In this document: piece by piece, positions 24,775-31,636 of the stretch
Numbering within the stretch: position 1 is the first letter of the stretch
Layout of the letters: every line of letters begins with the position of its first letter
Assembly (NCBI RefSeq): GCF_946478785.1
Contig: NZ_CAMLDD010000008.1
Span: forward strand, 176,517 to 240,516
Reading direction: 5' to 3'
DNA length: 64,000 nt
Source: an uncultured Flavobacterium sp.
Lineage (GTDB): Bacteria; Bacteroidota; Bacteroidia; Flavobacteriales; Flavobacteriaceae
The notes under the pieces: generated by a model
Told to the model about the DNA's origin: nothing
What the model saw: only the letters and a program-made list of their open reading frames with translations
The model's database searches: none
Position numbers and translations under genes: made by a program

Positions 24775-24803
24775 GCTATAATTAATTCTCACGCATAGAT
24801 AGG

Positions 24804-24931
24804 AGGGATTAAAATCCCTGGCTACAACATGAAACGAGTCTACGACTCTTTAAAATCTTTAAACCTTTCACACTTTGAGATTACAGGGATTGAAATCCCT
24901 GCCTACAACATAAATCGAGTCTCCGACTCTT
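24804..24931. repeat. REP-like pair: two 47-base direct copies with mini-hairpins
   Basis: Copies at 24804-24850 and 24885-24931 differ at about five positions. Each has AGGGATT-N-AATCCCT followed by CTACAACAT and GAGTC-N3-GACTC, i.e. two small hairpins. They resemble REP sequences mobilised by REP-associated tyrosine transposases; no such gene is in the window. Confidence 0.75.
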
Positions 24932-24940
24932 AAATACAAA

Positions 24941-24980
24941 ACTTAGTACCTTAGCAACTTAGCTTCTTAGAAACTTCAAA
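24941..24980 (+). repeat. CTTAG-type intergenic repeat next to yaaA
   Basis: ACTTAGTACCTTAGCAACTT is followed by AGCTTCTTAGAAACTTC. It abuts the stop codon of the minus-strand yaaA gene. Confidence 0.55.
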
Positions 24981-24984
24981 AAAA

Positions 24985-25743
24985 TCATCTCGTAAAAACC
25001 AAATGATTCCCTTCAGAGAGATTAGCGTCAAACTGATATCCTTCGTAATTGAAACCTTTTAAATCGCCAATTGTTTCAGCATTTGTATCGATGATATAAC
25101 GAACCATCATTCCCCTTGCCTTTTTTGCAAAAAAGCTGATTATTTTTAGTTTTCCGTCTTTATAATCTTTAAAATCAGGTGTTATTATCGGAACTTTTAA
25201 TGCTTTTACATCAACTGCAGAAAAATATTCATTGCTGGCTAGATTCACAAACAGCTCCCCTTTTTTCAATTCTTTGTTTAAAGCTTTTGTTACTGTTGGC
25301 TTCCAAAATTCATGCAGGTTTTTATAATCTCCAACAGGCATCTTTGTTCCCATTTCCAAACGATACGCCTGCATTAAATCCAATGGTTTTAAAATACCGT
25401 AAAGTCCTGATAAGATTCGGAGTTTGTCTTGTAAATCTTTTACTTTTTCAACTGGAATTGTATAAGCATCCAAGCCGGTATAAACATCACCGTCAAAAGT
25501 ATAAACTGCGGGACGTGCATTTTCAGGCGAAAAAGGTGTTTTCCATTTTTGATTTCTTTCCCAGTTTAAATCGGATAATTTGTCTGAAATAGACATTAAT
25601 TCGGATAATTCAGCTGGCTTTTTAGTTTTTAAGATTTTATGAACCTGACGTGCTTCCTTTAAAAATGAAGGTTCAGTATATTGGGTAGTTGGTAATTCTT
25701 TTTCGAAATTCAGTGACTTCGCGGGAGATATAACAATTTTCAT
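24985..25743 (-). CDS. yaaA: Peroxide stress protein YaaA (DUF328)
   Basis: A 252-residue protein. The N-terminus MKIVISPAKSLNFE is the hallmark of YaaA, followed by FLKEARQVHKILK and ARPAVYTFDGDVYTGLDA in the middle and LINLAS-like NLASNEYFSAVD towards the end. In E. coli YaaA lowers free iron and protects DNA during peroxide stress, and its fold binds DNA. The start ATG is 21 bases downstream of a predicted -7 box on the same strand. Monocistronic, with repeats on both sides. Confidence 0.92.
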   Translation of the reverse strand: MKIVISPAKSLNFEKELPTTQYTEPSFLKEARQVHKILKTKKPAELSELMSISDKLSDLNWERNQKWKTPFSPENARPAVYTFDGDVYTGLDAYTIPVEKVKDLQDKLRILSGLYGILKPLDLMQAYRLEMGTKMPVGDYKNLHEFWKPTVTKALNKELKKGELFVNLASNEYFSAVDVKALKVPIITPDFKDYKDGKLKIISFFAKKARGMMVRYIIDTNAETIGDLKGFNYEGYQFDANLSEGNHLVFTR

Positions 25744-25763
25744 TTGTATGTTTTTGTATGATT

Positions 25764-25771
25764 CAAAAATA
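25764..25771 (-). promoter_or_regulatory. Predicted -7 box of yaaA
   Basis: The minus-strand sequence TATTTTTG fits TAnnTTTG and lies 20 bases before the start codon. Confidence 0.5.
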
Positions 25772-25839
25772 CAAATTGAAATTTTAAAAATAAGCGATAT
25801 GAATTGATTTGTTTGATAGCGTTATAAATGCTTTATTTT

Positions 25840-25918
25840 ACCACAAATTGCACAAATTTTCACAAATTATATTGAAATTTAAAAATAGAAATTTGCGAGA
25901 ATTTGTGCAATTTGCGGT
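25840..25918. repeat. ACCACAAATTGCACAAA inverted repeat in the yaaA/cca gap (25744-26072)
   Basis: 29-base arms (25840-25868 and 25890-25918) pair with three mismatches, all of the A-C or G-T type. The remainder of the 329-base gap holds the yaaA -7 box and the cca -7 box; nothing else was seen. Confidence 0.7.
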
Positions 25919-26010
25919 TGTCTTTTCTACTTTGACAAAATTCAATACTTAAAAATTTCAATTTCTTTAAAAAAGTCAACAATAGATTATAAAAGGCATT
26001 TTCTATGTTG

Positions 26011-26018
26011 TAAATTTG
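26011..26018 (+). promoter_or_regulatory. Predicted -7 box of cca
   Basis: TAAATTTG fits TAnnTTTG, 54 bases before the GTG start at 26073. Confidence 0.45.
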
Positions 26019-26072
26019 CACACATTTCAATCTCTTCAGAATAGAAATGATTATTAAAAAATTCGTGAATTC

Positions 26073-27500
26073 GTGGCTATACAAACAAACTATAAAACAG
26101 CTTTACAACATAAAATCTTCGGAATAATTTCGCAGGCATCACAGCAACTAAACGTTGACAGTTACGTTATTGGCGGGTTTGTTCGGGACTTGCTTTTAAA
26201 TCGCGGTTCTAAAAAAGACATTGATGTTGTTGCCGTTGGAAGCGGAATCGAATTAGCTTTGAAAGTATCTGAATTGCTTCCAAAAAAACCTAAAGTACAG
26301 GTTTTTAAAACTTACGGAACTGCAATGCTTCGTTTTGAAGATACAGATATTGAATTTGTTGGAGCCCGAAAAGAATCTTATAATTTCGACAGCCGAAACC
26401 CAATTGTTGAAAACGGAACTTTGGAAGATGACCAAAACCGTCGTGATTTCACTATCAATGCATTGGCTTTATCTTTAAACAAAGAAACATTCGGAAATCT
26501 TTCTGATCCTTTTGATGGATTGGCAGATTTGGAGAATAAAACAATCAAAACACCTTTAGATCCAAGTATCACCTATTCTGATGATCCTTTGCGAATGCTT
26601 CGTGCCATTCGTTTTGCAAATCAGTTGGGTTTTGAAATTGAAAAAAACTCTCTTGATGCCATTACTAAAAATGCAGAGAGAATTAAGATTATTTCCGGAG
26701 AAAGAATTGTTGACGAACTGAACAAAATTCTTTCGACAGATAAACCTTCTGTAGGGTTTTTGCTTTTATACCAAACTGGACTTTTAGATATTATTTTACC
26801 TGAATTAACCGCGTTGAATCAGGTAGAAGAAATTGAAGGTCATACTCATAAAAATAACTTTTACCACACGCTGGAAGTTGTTGATAATATTTGCCCTAAT
26901 ACTGATGACGTCTGGTTACGCTGGTCTGCTTTATTACACGATATTGGAAAAGCACCAACAAAACGTTTCAATAAAAAACAAGGCTGGACTTTTCACGGAC
27001 ACGAATTTTTAGGGGGGAAAATGGCTAAAAAGATATTCGAACGTTTGCATATGCCGTTGAATCACAAAATGAAATTTGTGCAAAAAATGGTTATTATGAG
27101 TTCACGTCCTATTGTTTTAGCACAGGATATTGTGACCGATAGCGCTGTTCGACGTTTGGTTTTTGATGCCGGTGAAGATGTCGAAAATTTGATGACATTA
27201 TGTGAGGCGGATATCACAACTAAAAATCCATCAAAATTTAAAAAATACCATAAAAATTTTGAAATCGTCCGTAAGAAAATTGTTGAAGTAGAAGAACGAG
27301 ATCAGGTACGTAATTTCCAACCGCCAATTTCGGGTGAAGAAATTATGGAAATGTTCGGTTTAAAACCTTCACGTGAAATTGGAGTTTTAAAAGAAGCGGT
27401 TAAAGAAGCCATTTTAGAAGGTGATATCCCTAATGAATACAATGCCGCATACGAATTTATATTAAAGCGTGCTGAGAAATTAGGACTTAAAAAAGTTTAA
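26073..27500 (+). CDS. CCA tRNA nucleotidyltransferase / poly(A) polymerase family with HD domain
   Basis: A 475-residue enzyme that adds or repairs the 3' CCA end of tRNAs. The nucleotidyltransferase core begins VIGGFVRDLLLN (about 31-42) with the metal Asp pair in KKDIDVVAVG. RDFTINALAL and DDPLRMLRAIRFANQLGF follow, and an HD domain has WSALLHDIGKAPT (about 290-302). The start is GTG at 26073 and no ATG is near in frame. That GTG lies in AATTCGTGAATTCGTGGC, which is similar to a dispersed A/T-rich repeat. Whether the enzyme adds CCA or only A cannot be decided by eye. Confidence 0.9.
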   Translation: MAIQTNYKTALQHKIFGIISQASQQLNVDSYVIGGFVRDLLLNRGSKKDIDVVAVGSGIELALKVSELLPKKPKVQVFKTYGTAMLRFEDTDIEFVGARKESYNFDSRNPIVENGTLEDDQNRRDFTINALALSLNKETFGNLSDPFDGLADLENKTIKTPLDPSITYSDDPLRMLRAIRFANQLGFEIEKNSLDAITKNAERIKIISGERIVDELNKILSTDKPSVGFLLLYQTGLLDIILPELTALNQVEEIEGHTHKNNFYHTLEVVDNICPNTDDVWLRWSALLHDIGKAPTKRFNKKQGWTFHGHEFLGGKMAKKIFERLHMPLNHKMKFVQKMVIMSSRPIVLAQDIVTDSAVRRLVFDAGEDVENLMTLCEADITTKNPSKFKKYHKNFEIVRKKIVEVEERDQVRNFQPPISGEEIMEMFGLKPSREIGVLKEAVKEAILEGDIPNEYNAAYEFILKRAEKLGLKKV

Positions 27501-27558
27501 GCTTAGGTTTTAAAAAATTGTAAAAGATTTATTCTAATTTTATAAAAATTTATAAGTT

Positions 27559-27867
27559 ATGACAGCTTCCGAATTAAAGCTTTGTTTAATACAAAAAATA
27601 ATAGAAACTGACAATCCTGATTTGCTGTTAAAAATAAAATCTTTATTGGAAGAAAACAATTATTTGAAATTCGAAGAAAATTCATCTTCAGTAAATGAAC
27701 CTGCTGTAAAATATGAAAATTTAGAGAATTCAAACATCCGAATTTTTACTCCTTCAGAACAAAAAAAAATAGACCAGGCTTTAAGAGAATACGAAAACGG
27801 AGAATGTATCTCTAATGAAGAAGCTCAAATCGAATTGGAAAAATGGTTCAAAGAACAAGAAGAATAG
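27559..27867 (+). CDS. Putative antitoxin of a ParE/RelE-type module
   Basis: A 102-residue, acidic, mostly helical protein. The N-terminal helix MTASELKLCLIQKIIETDNPDLLLKIKSLLEE resembles the start of antitoxins that sit in front of RelE/ParE toxins in Bacteroidota. The C-terminal end, EEAQIELEKWFKEQEE, is the usual neutralising tail. It has no recognisable DNA-binding motif, so self-regulation is uncertain. Its last 25 bases overlap the downstream toxin-like gene, a typical toxin-antitoxin arrangement. Confidence in the function rests on context. Confidence 0.65.
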   Translation: MTASELKLCLIQKIIETDNPDLLLKIKSLLEENNYLKFEENSSSVNEPAVKYENLENSNIRIFTPSEQKKIDQALREYENGECISNEEAQIELEKWFKEQEE

Positions 27868-28148
27868 TCTGGACTACGTTTGCAAAAGATTCAAAATACA
27901 CCATTTTTTTGTATTGGAATCAAAGAAATAAATCGACATCTTACAGTAGAAAGTTAAACGTTTTATTTCAGGAAGCCTTAAAACAAATTTTGAAATTTCC
28001 TGAAAGTTCAATTGAATCAAATAATTTTAATATCCGACTTAAAATTGCTAGTCATTTTGAAATAATTTATAAAATAACTCCAACCGAAATAATTGTTCTT
28101 GACATTTGGGACACTCGGCAGAATCCAAATAATTTTCCAATAAAATAA
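27843..28148 (+). CDS. ParE/RelE-superfamily toxin-like protein
   Basis: A 101-residue basic protein. The stretch RRIVWTTFAKDSKYTIFLYWNQRNKSTSYSRKLNVLF (around 6-42), with the later RLKIASHFEIIYKITPTEIIVLDIWDTRQNP, matches the ParE/RelE fold: a helical hairpin and then a beta-sheet ending in a conserved DxxDxR region. RelE members cleave mRNA in the ribosome and ParE members block gyrase; which applies here is unknown. It overlaps the putative antitoxin gene. The pair lies between cca and ctaA, with a CTTAG repeat on the right side, as a compact accessory module. Confidence 0.75.
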   Translation: MVQRTRRIVWTTFAKDSKYTIFLYWNQRNKSTSYSRKLNVLFQEALKQILKFPESSIESNNFNIRLKIASHFEIIYKITPTEIIVLDIWDTRQNPNNFPIK

Positions 28149-28149
28149 A

Positions 28150-28190
28150 ACTTAGAACCTCAGCAACTTAGAATCTTAGTTACTCAAAAA
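28150..28190 (+). repeat. CTTAG-type intergenic repeat before ctaA
   Basis: ACTTAGAACCTCAGCAACTT then AGAATCTTAGTTACTC and an A-rich end. The ctaA ATG is at 28193. Confidence 0.6.
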
Positions 28191-28192
28191 GA

Positions 28193-29218
28193 ATGAAAAA
28201 ACATTTCCCTACAATCGCAAAAACAGCATTAGTTTTAGTTTATTTAGTAATTGTTGCAGGCGCTTTGGTTCGTATGACCGGTTCCGGAATGGGCTGTCCG
28301 GACTGGCCGAAATGTTTTGGTTATTACATTCCGCCAACAGATTTAAAAGAATTAACATGGGAACCAAACCGTGTTTTTGAAAAGGGTCAGGTAATTATTA
28401 AGGACGAAACGCTTTTTGTTGCAAAAGATAATTTTACGACTCAAACCACTTTTGATGCTTCGCATTGGGAAAAATACACCAAACATGATTATGCAATTTT
28501 TAATCCGTTACACACCTGGATAGAATATATTAACAGATTGTTTGGCGCTTTGGCAGGAATCGCTTGTTTTGTTATGGCTATTGCTTCATTTAAATTTTGG
28601 AAAGAAAACAAAAAAATCACGCTGCTTTCGTGGTTAGTTGTCTTTATGATGGGATTTCAGGGCTGGTTGGGAGCAAAAGTGGTTTATTCTGTCTTGAATC
28701 CAATCAAAATAACTGTTCACATGATTATGGCTTTGGTCATTGTTGCTGTGATTTTGTATATTATTCAGTTGGCAAGACCCAAAATAGCTGCAGTACGTTA
28801 TAATACAAACTTTAAAAATGTATTGTTGTTTTCGCTTTTACTGACTTTAATCCAGATTGGGATTGGTACACAGGTACGTCAATTTGTAGATGAGCAGGTA
28901 AAAAATGGTCTGACTGAAAGTATTCTTTGGTTACAAAATCCGTCCGTTACTTTTTACGTTCATCGCTCGTTCTCAATATTGGTTTTACTGGTAAATGTTT
29001 ATCTATATATCAGAAATACAAAGCTTGGTCTGGGCTTTTCGAAAATGAATTGGGTACTTATCCTGATCGGATTTGAGATTATCACCGGATTAGCTATGGC
29101 TTATTTTGATTTCCCTTTTGGAAGTCAGGCGATACACCTGATAATAGCTTCTATTCTATTCGGAATTCAGTTTTATATGATTTTGGAAGCCAAGAAACCT
29201 AATCCAGCCAACTCTTAA
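28193..29218 (+). CDS. ctaA: Heme A synthase (COX15/CtaA family)
   Basis: A 341-residue membrane protein with eight predicted helices that oxidises the C8 methyl of heme O to make heme A for aa3-type cytochrome oxidase. LVYLVIVAGALVRMTGSGMGCPDWPKCFG near the N-terminus is the family signature. The heme-ligand histidines are seen in FNPLHTWIEYINRL, VHMIMALV, VHRSFSILVLL and IHLIIASILFG. This implies a heme-copper oxidase elsewhere in the genome, in addition to the bd oxidase at 1-1555. Its last 20 bases overlap the 3' end of the convergent LytTR regulator. Confidence 0.93.
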   Translation: MKKHFPTIAKTALVLVYLVIVAGALVRMTGSGMGCPDWPKCFGYYIPPTDLKELTWEPNRVFEKGQVIIKDETLFVAKDNFTTQTTFDASHWEKYTKHDYAIFNPLHTWIEYINRLFGALAGIACFVMAIASFKFWKENKKITLLSWLVVFMMGFQGWLGAKVVYSVLNPIKITVHMIMALVIVAVILYIIQLARPKIAAVRYNTNFKNVLLFSLLLTLIQIGIGTQVRQFVDEQVKNGLTESILWLQNPSVTFYVHRSFSILVLLVNVYLYIRNTKLGLGFSKMNWVLILIGFEIITGLAMAYFDFPFGSQAIHLIIASILFGIQFYMILEAKKPNPANS

Positions 29219-29966
29219 AGTCCTGTACTTTTTCGCGGCTTACAATCACCTCATCTTCTTTATAAGTAGGTAAAATTACTTTTAAGCGGGAATTGGTGTA
29301 TACCTGAATTTCTTTTATAGCCTGAAGAGGAACAATGAATTTTCTGCTTACGCGGAAGAAATCCTTCATATCTAATTCCTGCTCCAGGATTTCTAATGTC
29401 GAATCGATTAAATAATTTCGATTATCGAAAGTGTGAATGTAAGTTCCTTTGTTTTCACTAAAGAAACATTCAATTTCATCTGCAGTAATGACTTTTAAAT
29501 GCTGACCAATTTTAACGGTGAATCTCTTTTTATAATTCTTTTCAAACGGATTTGAAAGCATTCGACGTATTTGTTCAAAATCAAGCTGAAGATTTTGGTT
29601 TTCTGAATTTGATTTCGGAAGACGTAATTTAAATTTGGCAACTGCTACTTCAAGTTCATCTTCGTCAATTGGCTTTAGAAGATAATCAATACTGTTCAGT
29701 TTAAATGCTTTCAAAGCATATTCATCATACGCGGTTGTAAAGATGATAGCACTTTTAATATCTATTTTTTCAAAAATTTCAAACGATAAACCATCAGACA
29801 ATTGGATATCCAAAAATATCAAATCCGGATGTTCATTATTGCCAAACCAATCAATAGATTCTTCAACAGAATGTAACATGGTTTCTACGGCAATCTCCAG
29901 TTTTTCCAGCTTTCGCTGTAATAATCTTGCTGCCGGTTTTTCGTCTTCTATAATTAATGTGGTCAT
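29199..29966 (-). CDS. LytTR-type response regulator
   Basis: A 255-residue regulator. The receiver domain (about 1-115) has acidic residues EDE at 7-9, the phospho-acceptor Asp53 in FLDIQLSDG, and the conserved Lys in YLLKPID. The LytTR DNA-binding domain follows (about 145-255), with ENKGTYIHTFDNRNYLIDSTLEILE and FFRVSRKFIVPLQAIKE. Such regulators pair with LytS-type histidine kinases, and the kinase at 31633-32991 is five small genes upstream on the same strand. The pair therefore frames a 2TM gene array. Its 3' end overlaps ctaA by 20 bases. Confidence 0.92.
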   Translation of the reverse strand: MTTLIIEDEKPAARLLQRKLEKLEIAVETMLHSVEESIDWFGNNEHPDLIFLDIQLSDGLSFEIFEKIDIKSAIIFTTAYDEYALKAFKLNSIDYLLKPIDEDELEVAVAKFKLRLPKSNSENQNLQLDFEQIRRMLSNPFEKNYKKRFTVKIGQHLKVITADEIECFFSENKGTYIHTFDNRNYLIDSTLEILEQELDMKDFFRVSRKFIVPLQAIKEIQVYTNSRLKVILPTYKEDEVIVSREKVQDFKSWLD

Positions 29967-30001
29967 GTACTAAATTGAAAAAATTAAAGGTTAATGCAAA
30001 A

Positions 30002-30364
30002 TTACTTCCATTTATTCTGACTGTTTTTATTCATATATTCCTGAATCTTTTTTTCTTCCCACCCATCACCAAAGAATATATCTCTTCCAAAAACAGATAC
30101 TCCGTGAGCCAATAGGCCGATTCCCCAAAAAAAGGCTGTTGAGTAGGTATGCCATTCAAATAATCCATTTTCATTAAATGAAGTTCCAAAAAAGTTAATG
30201 TTCAGATTAGAAATAATGATCAATATATTTATAATCAGATATATTTTAAGATGAGAATAAAATCCTTTAATTCTTTTTACTTTTTTGTACGCAATATTAT
30301 ATTGTTCCTCAGAACTAAATTTATGTGCATGTTCTTCATACATACGTTTTCTAAATTGTCCCAT
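30002..30364 (-). CDS. 2TM-domain protein, array member 5
   Basis: A 120-residue protein with two predicted membrane helices. It shares the array pattern: a polar N-terminus ending in AYKKVKRIKGFYSHLKIYL, two helices, and the C-terminus GWEEKKIQEYMNKNSQNKWK, which matches the WEERKIxEILEKE ending of its neighbours. It is the last small gene before the LytTR regulator, 35 bases away. The 2TM family (PF13239) has no established function. The gap to the previous gene is 18 bases. Confidence 0.8.
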   Translation of the reverse strand: MGQFRKRMYEEHAHKFSSEEQYNIAYKKVKRIKGFYSHLKIYLIINILIIISNLNINFFGTSFNENGLFEWHTYSTAFFWGIGLLAHGVSVFGRDIFFGDGWEEKKIQEYMNKNSQNKWK

Positions 30365-30382
30365 TTTATTAATGATTTAAAG

Positions 30383-30688
30383 TTATTGCCATTTGTTTCT
30401 GTTCTCTTTTTCTTTATCCATGATCTCTTTAATTTTTCTTTCCTCCCAGCCTTTTCCTAAAACCGGAAATACCTCAAAAACTTTTAAGCCATGAAAAACA
30501 ACACCGAGTCCCCACCACATTAAGGGCCAGAAAAACCATAAATAATTAGGTGATGTGTATAAATTAATAAAAATTAAAACTATGTTAACACCAATGTAAG
30601 AAGTCAAATTACTATAAAAACCTTTTATATTTTCGACTTTCTTTTTAGCCATGTAATATCTGTCCTCTTCGTTATAATTTATTTCCAT
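30383..30688 (-). CDS. 2TM-domain protein, array member 4
   Basis: About 101 residues from the ATG at 30688, which sits 2 bases after the preceding stop codon and gives the N-terminus MEINYNEEDRYYMAKKKVE that aligns with the other members. An ATG at 30700 overlaps the preceding gene and is a possible alternative. Two membrane helices flank LYTSPNYLWFFWPLMWWGLGVVFHGLKVF, and the tail WEERKIKEIMDKEK is shared. Function unknown. Confidence 0.8.
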   Translation of the reverse strand: MEINYNEEDRYYMAKKKVENIKGFYSNLTSYIGVNIVLIFINLYTSPNYLWFFWPLMWWGLGVVFHGLKVFEVFPVLGKGWEERKIKEIMDKEKENRNKWQ

Positions 30689-30690
30689 GA

Positions 30691-31020
30691 TTACTCCCAT
30701 TTTTGTTTTTTTGTTTTTTTCTCTAAAATCTTTTTTAGTTTTCGCTCCTTCCATTCTTCATCAAAAATTTTAAAAGAAACTATTAGATCAATTATTGAAA
30801 TTAAAAATACAGCTGTCCAGATTATTATGACTACATCATTCAAGTATTTGAATGGAAAGAAATTCAAAGGAACACCAAAATATTCTTTTAAAACATAAAC
30901 AATTAATCCGCAGGCATAAATAAACGTATGCACATAAAAGGATTTGAGTTTGATTGTCTTTTTGCTAAAGATTTGCTGAAACTCAAATTTTTCTCTGTCA
31001 TTATTACAATCTGTTGTCAT
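30691..31020 (-). CDS. 2TM-domain-like protein, array member 3 (divergent)
   Basis: About 109 residues from the ATG at 31020, 2 bases after the preceding stop; an ATG at 31032 is an alternative. It keeps the layout of the array, with IKLKSFYVHTFIYACGLIVYV, a second helix IIIWTAVFLISIIDLIVSF and the tail EWKERKLKKILEKK. However, it lacks the YLWFxWxxLGWG-type loop between the helices that the other members share. It is the most divergent member and may have changed its interaction surface. Confidence 0.75.
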   Translation of the reverse strand: MTTDCNNDREKFEFQQIFSKKTIKLKSFYVHTFIYACGLIVYVLKEYFGVPLNFFPFKYLNDVVIIIWTAVFLISIIDLIVSFKIFDEEWKERKLKKILEKKTKKQKWE

Positions 31021-31022
31021 GA

Positions 31023-31328
31023 CTATTCCCATTTTTGATTATTGTTCTCTTTTTCAAGAATCTCATCTATCTTTCTTTTTTCCCATTCATTATTAAGAAT
31101 TGGCGAAAATCCGAAAGCCTGTAATCCATGTATAACTACTCCTGTTACACCTCCCAACAAGCACCAAATAAACCATAAATGTTGTGGGGAAGTCATAAAA
31201 TTAATAACAATCAAAATGAGACTTATGAGGATAAAAGCAATTAAATGCATATAAAACATTCTAATCTCTCTAACTTTTTTCCTGGTTTCATGATAATGTT
31301 TTCCTTCAATATAATCTTGTGCTATCAT
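31023..31328 (-). CDS. 2TM-domain protein, array member 2
   Basis: A 101-residue two-helix membrane protein: HETRKKVREIRMFYMHLIAF, the loop TSPQHLWFIWCLLGGVTGVVIHGLQAF, and the tail EWEKRKIDEILEKEN. Its ATG overlaps the stop codon of the preceding gene by one base (TAATG), implying coupled translation. Function unknown. Confidence 0.8.
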   Translation of the reverse strand: MIAQDYIEGKHYHETRKKVREIRMFYMHLIAFILISLILIVINFMTSPQHLWFIWCLLGGVTGVVIHGLQAFGFSPILNNEWEKRKIDEILEKENNNQKWE

Positions 31329-31636
31329 TATTCCCAGTTTTGTTTGTTCTTTTCTTTTTCTAAAATCTCTTTAATTTTTCGTTCTTCCCAGTCTTTATTA
31401 AAAATTGGGGAAATCCGAAATACTTTTAGTGCATGCATAACAATAGCGAATCCCCAGCCTAATACGCACCAAATAAACCATAAATATCCCGGAGAGGTCA
31501 TTAAGTTGACAACAATTACAATTGGATTACAAAGCAAATAAACTGTCAAATGTTCATAAAACTCCCTAATCTCTTTTACTCTCTTTTGCGCTTCATAATA
31601 ACGCTCTCCTTCAGCATACTTTGGTTCCATAATCAT
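31328..31636 (-). CDS. 2TM-domain protein, array member 1
   Basis: A 102-residue two-helix membrane protein directly after the kinase gene, overlapping its stop codon by 4 bases (ATGA). A second ATG at 31630 would give MEPKYAEGERYYEAQKRVKE, the same start pattern as the segment fused to the kinase. It has the loop TSPGYLWFIWCVLGWGFAIVMHALKVF and the tail WEERKIKEILEKEK. It is very similar to the C-terminal module of the kinase, suggesting recent duplication. Confidence 0.82.
   Translation of the reverse strand: MIMEPKYAEGERYYEAQKRVKEIREFYEHLTVYLLCNPIVIVVNLMTSPGYLWFIWCVLGWGFAIVMHALKVFRISPIFNKDWEERKIKEILEKEKNKQNWE

Noticed and set aside
25179..25592. Plus-strand open frame of 137 codons opposite yaaA
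   Set aside because: yaaA has strong family motifs along its whole length; the antisense frame is Leu/His-rich with no family features.
29199..29218. Frameshift between ctaA and the LytTR gene
   Set aside because: Both proteins are complete; the 20-base overlap is between convergent 3' ends and needs no frameshift.
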